From Adineta ricciae (lineage: Eukaryota > Rotifera > Eurotatoria > Adinetida > Adinetidae): a stretch of 64,000 bases of DNA. The notes under the pieces were generated by a model. The model saw only the letters and a list, made by a program, of their open reading frames with translations. It ran no database searches and was not told where the DNA came from. The number at the start of each line of letters is the position of its first letter. Positions within the stretch are counted from its first letter, which is position 1. The stretch is taken from positions 62,001 through 126,000 of the forward strand of contig CAJNOJ010000235.1 in the NCBI GenBank assembly GCA_905250025.1. Reading direction: 5' to 3'. The position numbers were made by a program, and so were the translations under genes. Shown here piece by piece: positions 18,490 through 30,444 of this stretch.

Positions 18490-19380
18490 TTGGCCTGACT
18501 GACTGATAATCTAATTGATAGATATGTTGTTTCTCTTTCTCTTTTTCTCTAATGAACATATCTTTCTTTTCTTTTCTTTTCTTCTGTCTAATGCCATTCG
18601 AGTTTGAAGATGAATATATCAATAAAGTGCATACACACACATCTGTATCGCCATCAACACAATTAGATTTTGCTCATTAGGATATCGACAAGCACATGAA
18701 AAGATTATCAGTGATTGTTTCCATATAGGAACAACAGTCTGACAAAATAATTGGACAATGGTCAAGACATTCATGTTAATATCAATCGAATTTTTGATAA
18801 AACTGATTGTTAAATATTGAGATAAGACATCTTGTTTCCTTCGGCAACTTTCGACATCAATATGTTTTGTGTTCGAAGAAGAACACGATGAGTTGTACTT
18901 GACCTTTTCGACAATGTCAATAATTGAGATTTATGACCAGTCAAGTTTGCTTAGTGATCAATCATTTGGATATGTTAAGGAAAACATCTCTAATTGATTG
19001 AAAGTCGTTTTGTACATTGGAAAATATTTGTACGTCAATTAAATAAAAATAAAGAAGGAGAGAATTACTCATATGTTCTCGAGAGAATCGAACCCGGTTG
19101 ATTACTGAACGAAAGATATCTAAGAATAATTTCTTTTTCTCTCGTAGTCGGAATATTTATTTCCTTCGCCGTACTTTATTCAATTACAATTGATGATCAT
19201 CTTTAAATAGCAATGTTCGGTCTTCATACACCCACCGAACTAAACTGCGTCTTTCCAAGTGCCATGCATTAATCATGGATAAACATAGTTTTTCAAGTCG
19301 TCGTTTTGTTTCATCTACGGCGGAACTCATTTCTCTTCCTTTTTTTTAGCTTTAAAGTTTGTTTAAGAAAAATAAACAAC
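18490..19380. other. Intergenic, nothing recognised
   Basis: Divergent spacer of 0.9 kb with a pyrimidine/purine-rich patch near 18525-18590. No gene or RNA could be supported. Confidence 0.5.
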
Positions 19381-19741
19381 ATGGTTTCTCTTCATCATCA
19401 ATCAACTTCGTACATTCGTTACTTTCTCGTTGTCTTATGCATTTCGATGATTATTATTCAGGTTGACTTCAAAACGATTTTGTACGAACGATCGTTGACT
19501 TTTTGTTTTTCTACTTTAGGTCAGTCAAGCACTCGATGCTGATTTGTCGTCATCAGTTGAGGATAGTGATGAACATGAATTATCTCGTCGAAATTCAAAA
19601 AAAGTCGCCCATATGTTAGAGCAAATTCTTCGTCGTGGAGAAATGCAAGTCGAACCGTATCGTATTCATAAGTTTCTCGGCAGACTCAATCGTCGCAAGA
19701 CCAATGACCAACTGAAAAATGCTGTTCTTCAACAATTTTAA
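19381..19741 (+). CDS. Small secreted peptide precursor with dibasic sites
   Basis: Exons 19381-19461 and 19520-19741 (58-bp intron, phase 0) give a 100-residue protein. The N-terminus is a signal sequence (YIRYFLVVLCISMIIIQVSQ). The remainder is acidic, then basic, with putative convertase sites: SRRNSKK, LRRGEM and NRRKT. The stretch between the last two, about 18 residues (MQVEPYRIHKFLGRL), could be released. No C-terminal Gly for amidation precedes the basic pairs, and there is no Cys. It looks like a neuropeptide or peptide hormone precursor, but it matches no family I can name. Two exons with good splice sites and a clean signal peptide support it being real. Confidence 0.55.
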
Positions 19742-20228
19742 ATAATTTTTCTTTGTGAAAACGAAATCCTTCGATAAATGAAAGAATAAAAAAACCATTT
19801 CTACTCAGCATTAGTTTATTCATATCACAAATCTACACGGAATGAAAAGAAAATAGAAACGTTCTGCTTTCGACAGCAACTTCTCCTGAATAACCTTGTT
19901 GCCTAAAAATACGCATATCAAGAGGAAAAGAGACATCGAAATCCAACAAAGTTAAAGCAAAGAACTCAAATAAACACTTGTTCTTAGTGAATTAAATAGA
20001 AAGAATCAAACCAACACACACACACACACACACGAAAGAAGGAAAGTCTGGACGGAGAATTTGTATTGGATAGTTATGCAGTTGTGTTAACGCATAAACT
20101 GCACGTTCGATTAATGCTCTAGGTAATAGAAAGAAGAAAATAATCATTTTGTATGATGCAAATTTCCAATAGAAAGCGAAATCAAGCGACAAAGAAACGA
20201 ATAACAACAGAAGCAATGGTGGAGATAA
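19742..20228. other. Convergent intergenic spacer with (AC)n
   Basis: No gene seen. An (AC) microsatellite of about 11 units lies at roughly 20012-20033. Confidence 0.6.
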
Positions 20229-23200
20229 TCAAGTTTTCACGGTGAGATCATCGTGATTAGTGACATTACCGTTGTTTTCAGCAGCAACTTCATAATTATC
20301 GTCAATCTCAGAAACTTTGAGAGAGATGGAGATCTTTACATATAGACACACATAGTTAGATGAAAATTTATCTTAGACTAAAAGAATTGTCTTGGAAGAA
20401 ATACGCACCTTTGTTGGAGATGAGTCGGAATGAGAGGGAGAACGACTTCTTGCAGGTGATCGATGAAGATTTGTACTGAAAAAGTAATAACAATCGATGA
20501 ATTGATAGTGAAAGAATAAATAATTTTACTTGGAAGTTGATGTGGTTATTCGAGGTGATGCACTACGATATCGACTATCGTATTCAATATGTGCGGAACG
20601 ATCATTCAGTCTTCGTAGATCTTGCATTGCCATTTCCCTTGAATAACACAAAAGAAAGTTTCCGAAACTAAGGAAAGACCTTCGGTATTTACTTTTCATG
20701 TCGTTCATTGGATAGTGAACTTTTTAATCGTTTGATATCTGATTCCAGTCCAAGAATCTGAGTTCGCAATGCAGCGACCTCTTTACTTTGAGTATGTCTG
20801 AAAATATTCACAAAAAAGAAATTGAGGAAAAGAAAACTTTGACTGTCAATGACATACACTTTCAGATCACTTAGATTTGCACGATCTTTCGCGATATGTA
20901 ATTCCGACTCTCGTTCTTTCGCATTTATTTGTGCTTGAAATTCTTTTTCACGTAACGAATTGATTAATTCTTCTAGACTTTGTACAACCGCTTTTTCATT
21001 ACTAATTTGTGTACGTAACATATCGATTTCAATTTTCATATCTCCATTGATGGCTCGTAATTGATCATTTTCTAACTCAATCGATGTCAATTGCCGCATG
21101 ATTTGCTCTTTTTTGCTTTCAATCGAAGAATTATGATCACGAATACTGTTCACATCCGTTAAGAGATCTTGTTTATCTGATTGTAATTTTTTGATGATTT
21201 CTTCACTACGTTGAAGTGAACGATTCATATTCGATAATTGAATTTCATATTCTTGACCGACTGTTGCATGCTGAAGATGAATGGCAAGGTTAGACAAATA
21301 TGGCAACGACGTTTTCACTTACATGATGAACATCTCGTTCGAGAAAATTGATACGTTCTGTTAAACGTTTGATATCTGCAGATTTGGTTTGTAGTTCTTG
21401 TTTAAGATCATTTGCATGCGATTCGATATCAGCGAGAGTCAGTTTCGCACGACTTAATTCATTACTTGCTTCGCGATATTGTTCAATTAAAGTGGTTCGA
21501 TCATTTTCCTACAAGTTTCATGTAAACAATTAACCAATGATGAGAGCAGAAATACCTTTTGAGCAATGATGTTATCGCAGTTCGAAACTTGTTTGATGTA
21601 TTCTTGGATTTGTAATTTCAGACTCTCTTTATCATCGACAGCACGTTCGAAATCTTGACGGAGTTTCTTTAAAGAAAAGAACATATATGAACTGCATAGT
21701 TTCAGTTAGGAATTCGGCGTACTTGATTGTCGCGTGCCGTGTTTAGAAGTTCATCTTGGAGTCGTGCATTGTCACGTAGACTGAGTTCTAATTTACGTCG
21801 ATACTCGCTGGATTCCTCAGCATTTCGGTCGATTTGAATTCTGATAGTTGTGATTTCTTTCGATTTTTGTTTGGCGTCTTCATTCGTTCGACTAAAAACG
21901 AAGATTATTGCACCTGAAAGAATTTACATCGTTGTTACTCTAGAGCAGATTCTAATTCGGACACTATTCGGTTCAGTTCTTCGATTCGCCGTATTTTTGC
22001 ATTGATTTCTTGTGTTAGACGTAGATTTTCATCGGCTCTCAGATCAATAACACCGCATAGATGCTCTTTTTCTTTATCGAGTGTTTGAACAGTATTTCTC
22101 ACGACGAGAAAGTCGTCTTTCAATGCCTTATTTGCTTCTTGCAATTCATCTGAAATCGAGAACATGATTTTTGTTGTGTTTTTTTTGCTAGAAATTATTT
22201 GTTTAACATACAAATTTTCTTTTCCAACTTGATAATTTTCTCTTCTTGTGCTCGAAGTTCATCTTTTTTCAGATTCAATTGTCGCTGATTTTCTTGAACA
22301 AGACGTTCAGCTTCTTCGGAGAGATATCGTAACTGCGCGGAAGCACTCTTTTGATCATCTAGCTCTTGATTCAGCTGAGTGATGGCAAATGATCGTTCGC
22401 TGAGTTGATTTTCTAAATCGCGAATTTGTTCACGTAAGGAATGGTTCTGTTGAATGATTTGTTCACGATCATGTTCGAGCTTTTCAGAAGAGAGAAAAAT
22501 AATCATTTGTAATCGGTCTTAACGTGGATCTTACTTTGCGTAAGTCAACTTCAAGATCTTCGATACGTTGTTCATTTCGTGCTCGTTCGGTTAGTCCAGC
22601 ATCGGTTGCGACCTAAGAAGAAAGTTTGACATGCAATGAGGAAGATGAATCTTGAGGAATTTACTCGTAGACGTTCGCGTAAAGAATCTCGTTCACTCGC
22701 TGCAGCTCGTGCTTCGACAAGCGCTGAAAACGTGAAGAATAAGATTATGAAGGAAAGGGTTTTTTCTGACATGAAATTCAACCTGAATCGCGTTCATTTT
22801 CGACTTTTCGCAAAATGGATTGGGCTGCCAAAGAAACTTTCGGTGTTTGTGAGTTTTGTAGAAGTTCAAGTCGAGCTTTTTGCAAATCTTCTTTCGCCTA
22901 ACAAACTTTAACGTTGAAAAGCAACGGACAATCAAAGAAAACGGACATACTTGTTCATAAAGTATATTTGTACTATCTCGTTCATTTGTGAGCACTTTAA
23001 TATTACCTTGAATCTGGAGAAAAAAGGAAATCTACGGAATTAAAGTTAGAGACTAGTTCATACCTCAGCCATATGTCGCTCAAATTTATTTAATAGTAAT
23101 TGTAAATCTTCTTTTTCTCGTAATGCTTTTGATAACTGAGCATCAGTCGAATCCTAGAAACTCGAATAGAGATTTAACGAGAAGATAATGTGTTGATTTA

Positions 23201-25041
23201 CTTTGTCTTTCGTAGATCGTTTATATTTATGTAACTCTCGTCGAAAACGATCTCGTTCGTCTTCGACATTTCTTAGTTGAGTTTCATACGGATTCACATC
23301 CTAGAAAAGCAATCAAATCGAACGGAATTCTTTCCCTTTGTTCTCTTACTTTCGCTGGTGATAATCGATTTCGATTAATTCCACATACAGTACAACGTGT
23401 TGGTGATGTACTAATACTACTAGCTGATCGTTTGATCAAATGCATCATAGGTGATGTGGCTGTGTCGCGACGACCAGATCCACGTGTAGCAACGGACGGG
23501 GACAACGACCGACCTCTCAGAGAAGATGGTGATGACGATGAAACACAACGTGGATGGTTGTTGAGCAGCTTTTGTAAAATTTCCACTTCGTTTTTGTACA
23601 TATCACGTTCGTCTTCGATATTTCGAAGGTGAATTTCAAGTCGAGCAGGAAGCGAAAGTTTTTTTGATGTTGCGCCACCAGATGCGGACGGAGTGGGAGG
23701 TTTAGTCGTACGGCGGCATCTTTGCAACTCGTAAAGTAGTTCTTTTTCTATACAGAATCAACACGACAAGATGTGGTTCATTGTTTTCATCGTCTTTTCT
23801 TACCATTTTGAACCAGTTTGGACACTCGTCGACTAAGTTTGCCTTTGTCGGCTTGTAAACGATCTACGATATCTTGCAGATGAAGAAGTTCATTATTACA
23901 ATCCGCGAACTGATTCTTCATTATTGCAAGTTCTTCGATAAGACTCTTTTTGTCCTTTGAAAAAGAAAAAAAAATTCTTCAGTAAAATGCTTCCTTGTTA
24001 TGATACTTCGATCATTTATTTTGTTATCAAGTAACTGCAAACGTTGTGTGTGTATTAAAAATCAAGGTTGAATGAGTGAAACGAGAAAAAAACTTCTTTC
24101 CTATCGATAATTTGATTTCTATCGTTAAGCTATTCTCGAAAAACAAAGTGAAATCTTTTGTTGTTTTTTCTATTTTTATCAACTACTCAGAAATTGAATC
24201 CATAGAGATGCACGTTTATGAGTCTCGATTGAAAGATCATGATAACTCCTATTTGTTTCTCGTTATAAATTAATTTATTATTAATAAATGGCATACCGTG
24301 CTTAAATGGACAAGTCTTGTATCGAGTGCTTGCATTTCACGATGATTTTGTTCGATTTCCATCTGAGAAAGAAGACAAAATGAGAAAGATAGTTTCGAAA
24401 GAAAATTACTTTGGCTTCAGTTAGTTCTCGGTCCGCAGCATCAACGGTGTATTGTTTATCTGCTTGAACTTTTCGTGCTAAACGATCGATATCATGAAGA
24501 TCTCGAAGTAGATCATCATTTTTCAAACGTTCTTCATATTGCTTATTGGATAAATCACGTTTAAGATCCGATAATTCGTGCAGTCGCCTTTCTAGCGTTC
24601 GATTGGTTTCACGTAACATTTCAATCTGAGAAAAAAAGGACAATCAGATTAGTCTTGATGATTTAAATTGATTACTTGGGCATTTTGATGAGCGATGACC
24701 TTTTCATTACTGCTGAGTTTGATTTCCAGTGCAAGTAGATCCGCTGAACGAACAGCATCGAACGTTCGAGACGGTCGTTCGTATTCGTGATCATGACTGT
24801 CCATCTAAAACAAAGATAGAAACATTTTCTATTACGTGTTTTTTAATTAATTGTAACAAACCTGATGAATACTTGATGATCGAACTGGAAATGTTCCATC
24901 TGCAGTCAGTCTCGATCGAGAGGAGTGACGTTGAGAACGTTGTGATGGTAATGTTGACGTTGTCATTGTTCTCATCAATGTTGAAACTGTATGAGCATTG
25001 TGTAAATCGGTAACCGGGCCACTACGTCGTGAAGGGTGCAT
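20229..25041 (-). CDS. TSGA10: TSGA10-like centrosomal/sperm-tail coiled-coil protein
   Basis: Long coiled-coil protein of the TSGA10/CEP135 group, associated with centrioles and the sperm tail. About 20 exons, read on the minus strand, separated mostly by 50-60 bp introns. Family blocks appear in order: LRNVEDERDRFRRELHKYK, LLNKFERHMAE joined to IQGNIKVLTNERDS and ILYEQ, SILRKVENERD, ASERDSLRERLR, then IEIDMLRTQISNEKAVVQSL, KEFQAQINAKERESEL and the C-terminal AMQDLRRLNDR. These match vertebrate TSGA10 in sequence and order. A Ser/Arg/Pro-rich exon (about 23350-23746) with CTVCGINRNR interrupts the coiled coil. The start (25041) and last exons (RSPARSRSPSHSDSS, then the acidic end with stop at 20229) are less certain. 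Exon edges were placed by eye. Confidence 0.8.
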
Positions 25042-27186
25042 GTCTCTTTCAATGTTTATATTTCTCGTTTTTCTCTCTTCGACACCCACGCATACATACG
25101 TACACCAGCACAAGCTGTCAAATTCTCATTCGAAAACTTCCCTTAGGGAACCTTCAATGTGCCCTTTTTCTTTTGTTCACGTTGGATTTTCTTTCTCTTG
25201 CCTAGATAGAAAAATTAAACAAAACAAGTAACGAAGAAAAGAAAAGGCGAATTCGAAAATTGATTTTTTGTTTTCTTCTATCGTACATATGAATGAAATT
25301 TCAAGAAAAAGAAAAAAAGAAAGAAAAAGAACTTTCATTAATATATTTAAAAATAAGATTGAAGACAAAAAGAAGTCGACAGTAAAAGGCCATGATGCAA
25401 AGAAAAGGAAAAAATAACTTTTTTTTTTCATCGTGTGGATAGGTTTGTCGTTATTATCATTATTATTATTCACAGTGACGATGGCCATGAAGGACTCAGA
25501 GAAAAAAACTTGTGGCTTGCGGTCGCATAAGCACACAAAACAACAGAAAGAAAGAAGGTACGAATGCAGAAATTCTTTGCAAGAGATGTATGGATTTGTA
25601 ATCGAAGAAAATAAATATGTCATATGTTATGAAAAACTCCATACAGGTAAACTGAAGTTTACTAAAGTTGTAATCAAATCGATGTCTGAGCCATCGCAGA
25701 AGAAGAAGAAGAAGAAAGGGGAAAATGATGAACAGAAGAAAAGAACAAATGAGTTTAAAGGTATGAAGTGCGTTGTGTGTGATTGTATAGAAAAAAAAGT
25801 GAAAAGAAAGACGGTCGTATGCTCGCGTATGATGACGATGGTGCTGATGTTAGTTGATAGAGAATTTTTGCTTCTCTTTAACCACATACATTCCATTAAG
25901 ATTTACAACTTTCCTTTTGCACTTGAGAGCAAAGACGACGCAGAGAGAGAGAGAGAGAGAGAGAGCGAAATTGGCTTCTCTCGACGACATTCTTCTTCTC
26001 ATTTAAATGTATATTATAATCGCGGCATTCACTTGCGGTTTTCACTTCTTACAATAATTATCACAAGGAGTAGGAACAAGAAAATAAACAGTCAGTCTTT
26101 CTCTTGTCAAATGATCTAACTGTCATGAACATGACATTTTGTTCTGTTGATGTCGGAGATGAAAAGTCTATATAAAAAGTAAAAGTCATTCATCTCCTGC
26201 ATGTCATACCTGTTATATCAATAAAGACAACAAGATGATGTTGTATCACATCGATTATAATTATTAATATTCATCTTTCTTTCTTTCTGCGTTGATATCT
26301 GATGCTTTTCAAGTTCGACTTTAGCAATACGAATATCCCATTTAACCAAGGACAAAACGGCACTTGGCCAACAAAGTTTCTTTTGTGTAAAATGATACGA
26401 GATGAATGATCATGGTTGACTTAGTCAAATTGAAGCTTAACTTTGACGTGAATTTTGTTATTTTAATACATCAAAATAAACAAAATTTATGTTGACACGC
26501 GATGTTTACACAATGGCCTAAAATACATTTCTTATTACTCGAAAGCTTACTATCGAACGCAGGAGATTCATCGTCTGATCAAATATTATTGAATAACAAA
26601 CCGAACACTCCAAACATCGGATATTTTACTTTTCAAATGACTTATTTCTTCATTAAAAAGTCACATCTATCGAAATATGATAATATCGCATAAACACATG
26701 AAGTTCACTAGTATTTCATCTGATACCATCGCACTCAAACGACATATTCTCTTCAGTTCTGTAATCGGCAACGATAAGAATAGTCAACTTTAAAATTGAC
26801 CTAAATATTTATGCATCTATGCTGACCTACTACTTGCTTATGTACGTAAACGCCATTTTCGTCTACTACTTTATCTCCGCACGTCACTTTGTCCCGATTT
26901 TACCTGTGTTCTTTTTTCTATTCGCTTGTTCAATCTACTTCTAAATGCTACTTAAGATTGTGTTATTGTTCAATTAAAGAGAAAAATCGAATGATTATGT
27001 AATCTTCGTTTCTGATTACATTCAATTGTATAGTTAGCGATAGAAAGCATAAGTAATCGCGTGTTATTTCTGCTCTTTCATGAGCAGTGACGACTTTTCA
27101 TTTCACTTCGTAAGAAATATAGAATGTCAAGATTAAACGGATTTTATTGGTGTTTCAATTAAAAAGTAAAGATTTCATAAAAATAC
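25042..27186. other. Intergenic, low complexity
   Basis: About 2.1 kb with A/G-rich stretches (25260-25420, 25690-25800) and a (GA) microsatellite near 25940-25965. One long open frame (25433-26119, +) is composed of low-complexity codons and looks like chance. No gene supported. Confidence 0.6.
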
Positions 27187-29007
27187 TTAAGGTAATAAAT
27201 GGCGGAGAGATGGGATTTTTCTTGGATGATTAAGTGTTGCATTTTTTGGTGTAACAGATTTTGCAAAACCAACACGATTGTTAGCAACATCGAATTCGGT
27301 GTACCATGGCCCAATGAAAACATCGCCAAGAATCCAAAGTGGACCAGCTGGAGGAGGAACATCAATACCAGCAAAGCCAGAAATGCAAACAGTTTTGTTC
27401 GCTTGTGTTACGGATAAAACATATTGGTGACCATCCAAGTAGAAATCTTTACCATTAAGAGTGAAATTAATACGTGGTAAGTTTGGAATGTCACTACAAG
27501 CGATCATATACTAAAGAAACGATTAGAAAACGACAGATGACTCTTTTTCTTCTCCTGTGATTTGTCTTACTTCGCCACCGGGAATGGGTATGGCGCCTAA
27601 TTTCAAGTTGAGACTTTCGATTTCTTTCTTAGGACCAACTAAAAGACTTGTACCAGTATCAGCAATACTACAGACAAACATTTTTTTTCAGTTTATTAAG
27701 CGAAAGTATGTTCTTACGCTTGGCAACCACCTTGACAGTATCGATTGGAATTGAACGCAATTCCATCCATTTTAAATTGCCAATAATCCTTGCGAGTAAC
27801 TTCGAGATAGGTGAAGTCACCTTCGTATAGAGAAGGATCTGAACCTCCAAAAATGATTTCACCACCACGTGGATTATCCGGATCACTAAAAAGAAACGTT
27901 TATTAACAAATTTTATTCCAATTGAACACCATCTTACCGGTCAAGCCAGAAACTGAAAATGCTTTCAGGAACTAATTTTTGATCGATCATGTTGTTGAAG
28001 ACTGGATATACACCATCAACAGATATTGATGGATATGCGAGACCAAGAATACCTTTAAAGATATATATATATATAGATCAATGTAGACTTTTGTTAATGC
28101 ATCTTATTCAGCCTCACCATCGAATTTGGCAGCGATGAAAACAATTCCGGGCTGTTTAATTGCTTCAGCAAAACCTTGATTTTGAATTTTAGCACCACCA
28201 ATCTAATTTTATCGCAAAGACGACGAATTTGAATCCGAGAAAAGAATATTATGCATGTCTTACTGTGACAGTGTCAACACTAACGTATCCTTCGAGTGAA
28301 CCAGTGCCATATCTGATCTAAATATAGAAACGTTCGAGAAAACACGATTATTTTTCAACAATATTACCTTGAAATCAGTACCATTAGCAACATAGGTGGT
28401 TGATTTCGAATTATCGTATTTCTTGTGCAGTTCTAAATAATAACAATATTCGATAGTCATACAGTATAAATGAACTTACGACAAGCAATATCAAATATTG
28501 AACAGTGAACACTAAAATAAATCTCAGCATTATCTTCCTCGGAATGAATGTCTTTACCTTGGTACCCAAAGATTGGATGAACCAGTGCTATAAAACAAAA
28601 TTTGTAATTCTTTTAAATCAAAATATCTGAACATACTCGAACACAACACGGAAAGGTTGAGCTGGTGAGCCAATACCGATGTCACCATAGTATTGAGCCT
28701 AAAGAAAGAAATATTGATGAGGAACTCGAGTTTGTGAAGAATATTTACATCCAAGTAGTTTGTTAACGATTCTGGAATTGGTCCATCGACTGCATATTTA
28801 CGTGTGAATGCAATGGATTCATGTGAACCAACTTTGTATAGTTGATCGTGAACTGATTCGATATGATTTAATTTGACTCTGAATTAGACAAACAAAATAA
28901 ATCGGAAAGCCAATCGACAACTTTACTAACCGACGAAGACGAGCATCAATTGTTGAAATAATCAATAATGAGCAGAAAAGAACAGCAAGACGAGAAAGGC
29001 CTTGCAT
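27187..29007 (-). CDS. CTSD: Cathepsin D-like aspartic protease
   Basis: Pepsin-family (A1) lysosomal endopeptidase. Signal peptide [16 protein letters not shown]; a propeptide follows. The first active-site Asp is in [12 protein letters not shown], rebuilt across a split codon (28637/28587); the second is in [15 protein letters not shown]. Other family blocks are [77 protein letters not shown] and [13 protein letters not shown]. The PPP motif before [10 protein letters not shown] is characteristic of cathepsin D. About ten exons: the first are 28931-29007, 28749-28878, 28637-28698 and 28558-28587, with introns near 50 bp. The C-terminus runs about 18 residues past the usual end at GFA, finishing with PSLRHLLP. 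Start at 29007 opens the signal peptide. Confidence 0.92.
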
Positions 29008-29543
29008 TTTGCTAATATTCGAATGATATTTCTACACGAAACGCACTAAAAACTTGTTATTTATGTAGGTAAAATTAGTGAAGTGTTCGAGAAGACACAG
29101 AATCTTCGATGAAGATAAGAAACGAATGCCGGTATATCTTATCTCGTATCTGTTTTGCTTTGTCAATGTCGTTAGAGAAAAAAAAGAGAGTTTTTTCGGT
29201 ATGTAATTCATGAATTTATCAAAGTTCACTAGAGAATTCAAGAACGAAGAAGATTTTACGACTCATTCGTTCTCGAAGTTCTTTATGAAACCTTCGTTAT
29301 ATTATTAATCCTTAACTGGCACAAGAGAGTATTTTTTTGCGAATGATCGTAGGATTTAGCTCTAAGGATAAGAATCTGTGCGTTCATTCATTCGTTCGTT
29401 CGATGGTAATTATTTTATTTATTCGAATGAATAGGTGTTATTTTCATCTTCTTGTCTTTTAACAAAAACAATACAACAACAACAATAACAATCTAGACGA
29501 TTAAAGCGAACAAATTGTCATTGTCGTCATGATTGAGAACTGT
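29008..29543. other. Intergenic, nothing recognised
   Basis: Promoter side of the cathepsin gene and 3' side of eL39. A short repeated CATTC/GTTCG stretch lies near 29385-29405. No gene seen. Confidence 0.5.
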
Positions 29544-29751
29544 TTATAATTTGAGTTTGGTACGACGGAAATGACGACGTTTTGAGTTGTATCGAATGGT
29601 GTTGCCTGTACGCATACGGATCTAAAGAAAGATCAGATAAAAAGACGAATTATTGAATGATGATTGAACTTACCCATTGTGGAACAGGTCGGTTTTGCTT
29701 TTGTTTTTTGGCAAGTACCTTCTTTATTTTGAGGGTCTTATTTGAAGCCAT
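29544..29751 (-). CDS. RPL39: 60S ribosomal protein eL39
   Basis: Large-subunit ribosomal protein lining the peptide exit tunnel. Exons 29674-29751 and 29544-29621 of 78 nt each give exactly 51 aa, the universal length. Sequence blocks [17 protein letters not shown] and [18 protein letters not shown] are near identical to animal eL39. The intron is 52 bp. The very short, basic product and perfect phase leave little doubt. Confidence 0.97.
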
Positions 29752-30444
29752 CTAAAGAAGGGATTTATTTGTTAAATTGCGAAAACTCGATTTCAATGCT
29801 CTCAGGGAAAACTTGGTGATTAGTCAACAGTATATATGTCTGTTGATAAAAATTATCATCCTTGAGCATTCGTTTTTTCTTCTATAATTCAATTCGAAAA
29901 ATCCATACCTGTAGTGATCGATGATATAACGATCGAGATCTGAAATCGATGGAAAATTGAATTAGAATAACAAATCGCTGAATGTTTGTTTATTTTTAAA
30001 CGTGCCTCACTATGAAAAAGGATTGTTTAGGTCTTATGGATAGATTTGCGCAAAATGACTTTTATATATTTCGGTAGCGAATGAAATGCAAATTTTACTG
30101 TTAAAAAAAGTCAAATCAAGATGTTCGAAGATTTTTCGATTGTATGAGAACCTCTTTCGAAAAAAACAAATAATAAACTCTGGCTCTTTGGAATAGTATT
30201 TCATCGAACCAATCGCTTTTCTCCCCAATTAATCTGAAAAATGAAACTCCGTCAATTAAAAACAATTTACTCAATTTGGAAAATATTCTTAATTAAATTT
30301 ATCTGATTTAATTGATTTTTGAAAACAATATGTTTTTCCCCCGTTGACATAGATGTCGCACATAGTCTACCGCCTTGCAGAACAGTAGTGATGCGTATTA
30401 CATTATTTCTTGCTTTCAAAGGTGAACGTAGATTTTATTTCTAT
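29752..30444. other. Intergenic, nothing recognised
   Basis: About 0.7 kb 5' of eL39 and 3' of the glycosidase-like gene, presumably the eL39 promoter. No specific site named. Confidence 0.5.

Noticed and set aside
19078-19106. Possible tRNA B-box (GGGTTCGATTC) on the minus strand
   Set aside because: No pairing T-stem, acceptor stem or A-box at the right spacing; cannot support a tRNA.
25433-26119. 228-codon open frame on + strand
   Set aside because: Low-complexity, Lys/Arg- and Ser-rich translation over purine-rich DNA and a GA microsatellite; no domain and no splice structure.
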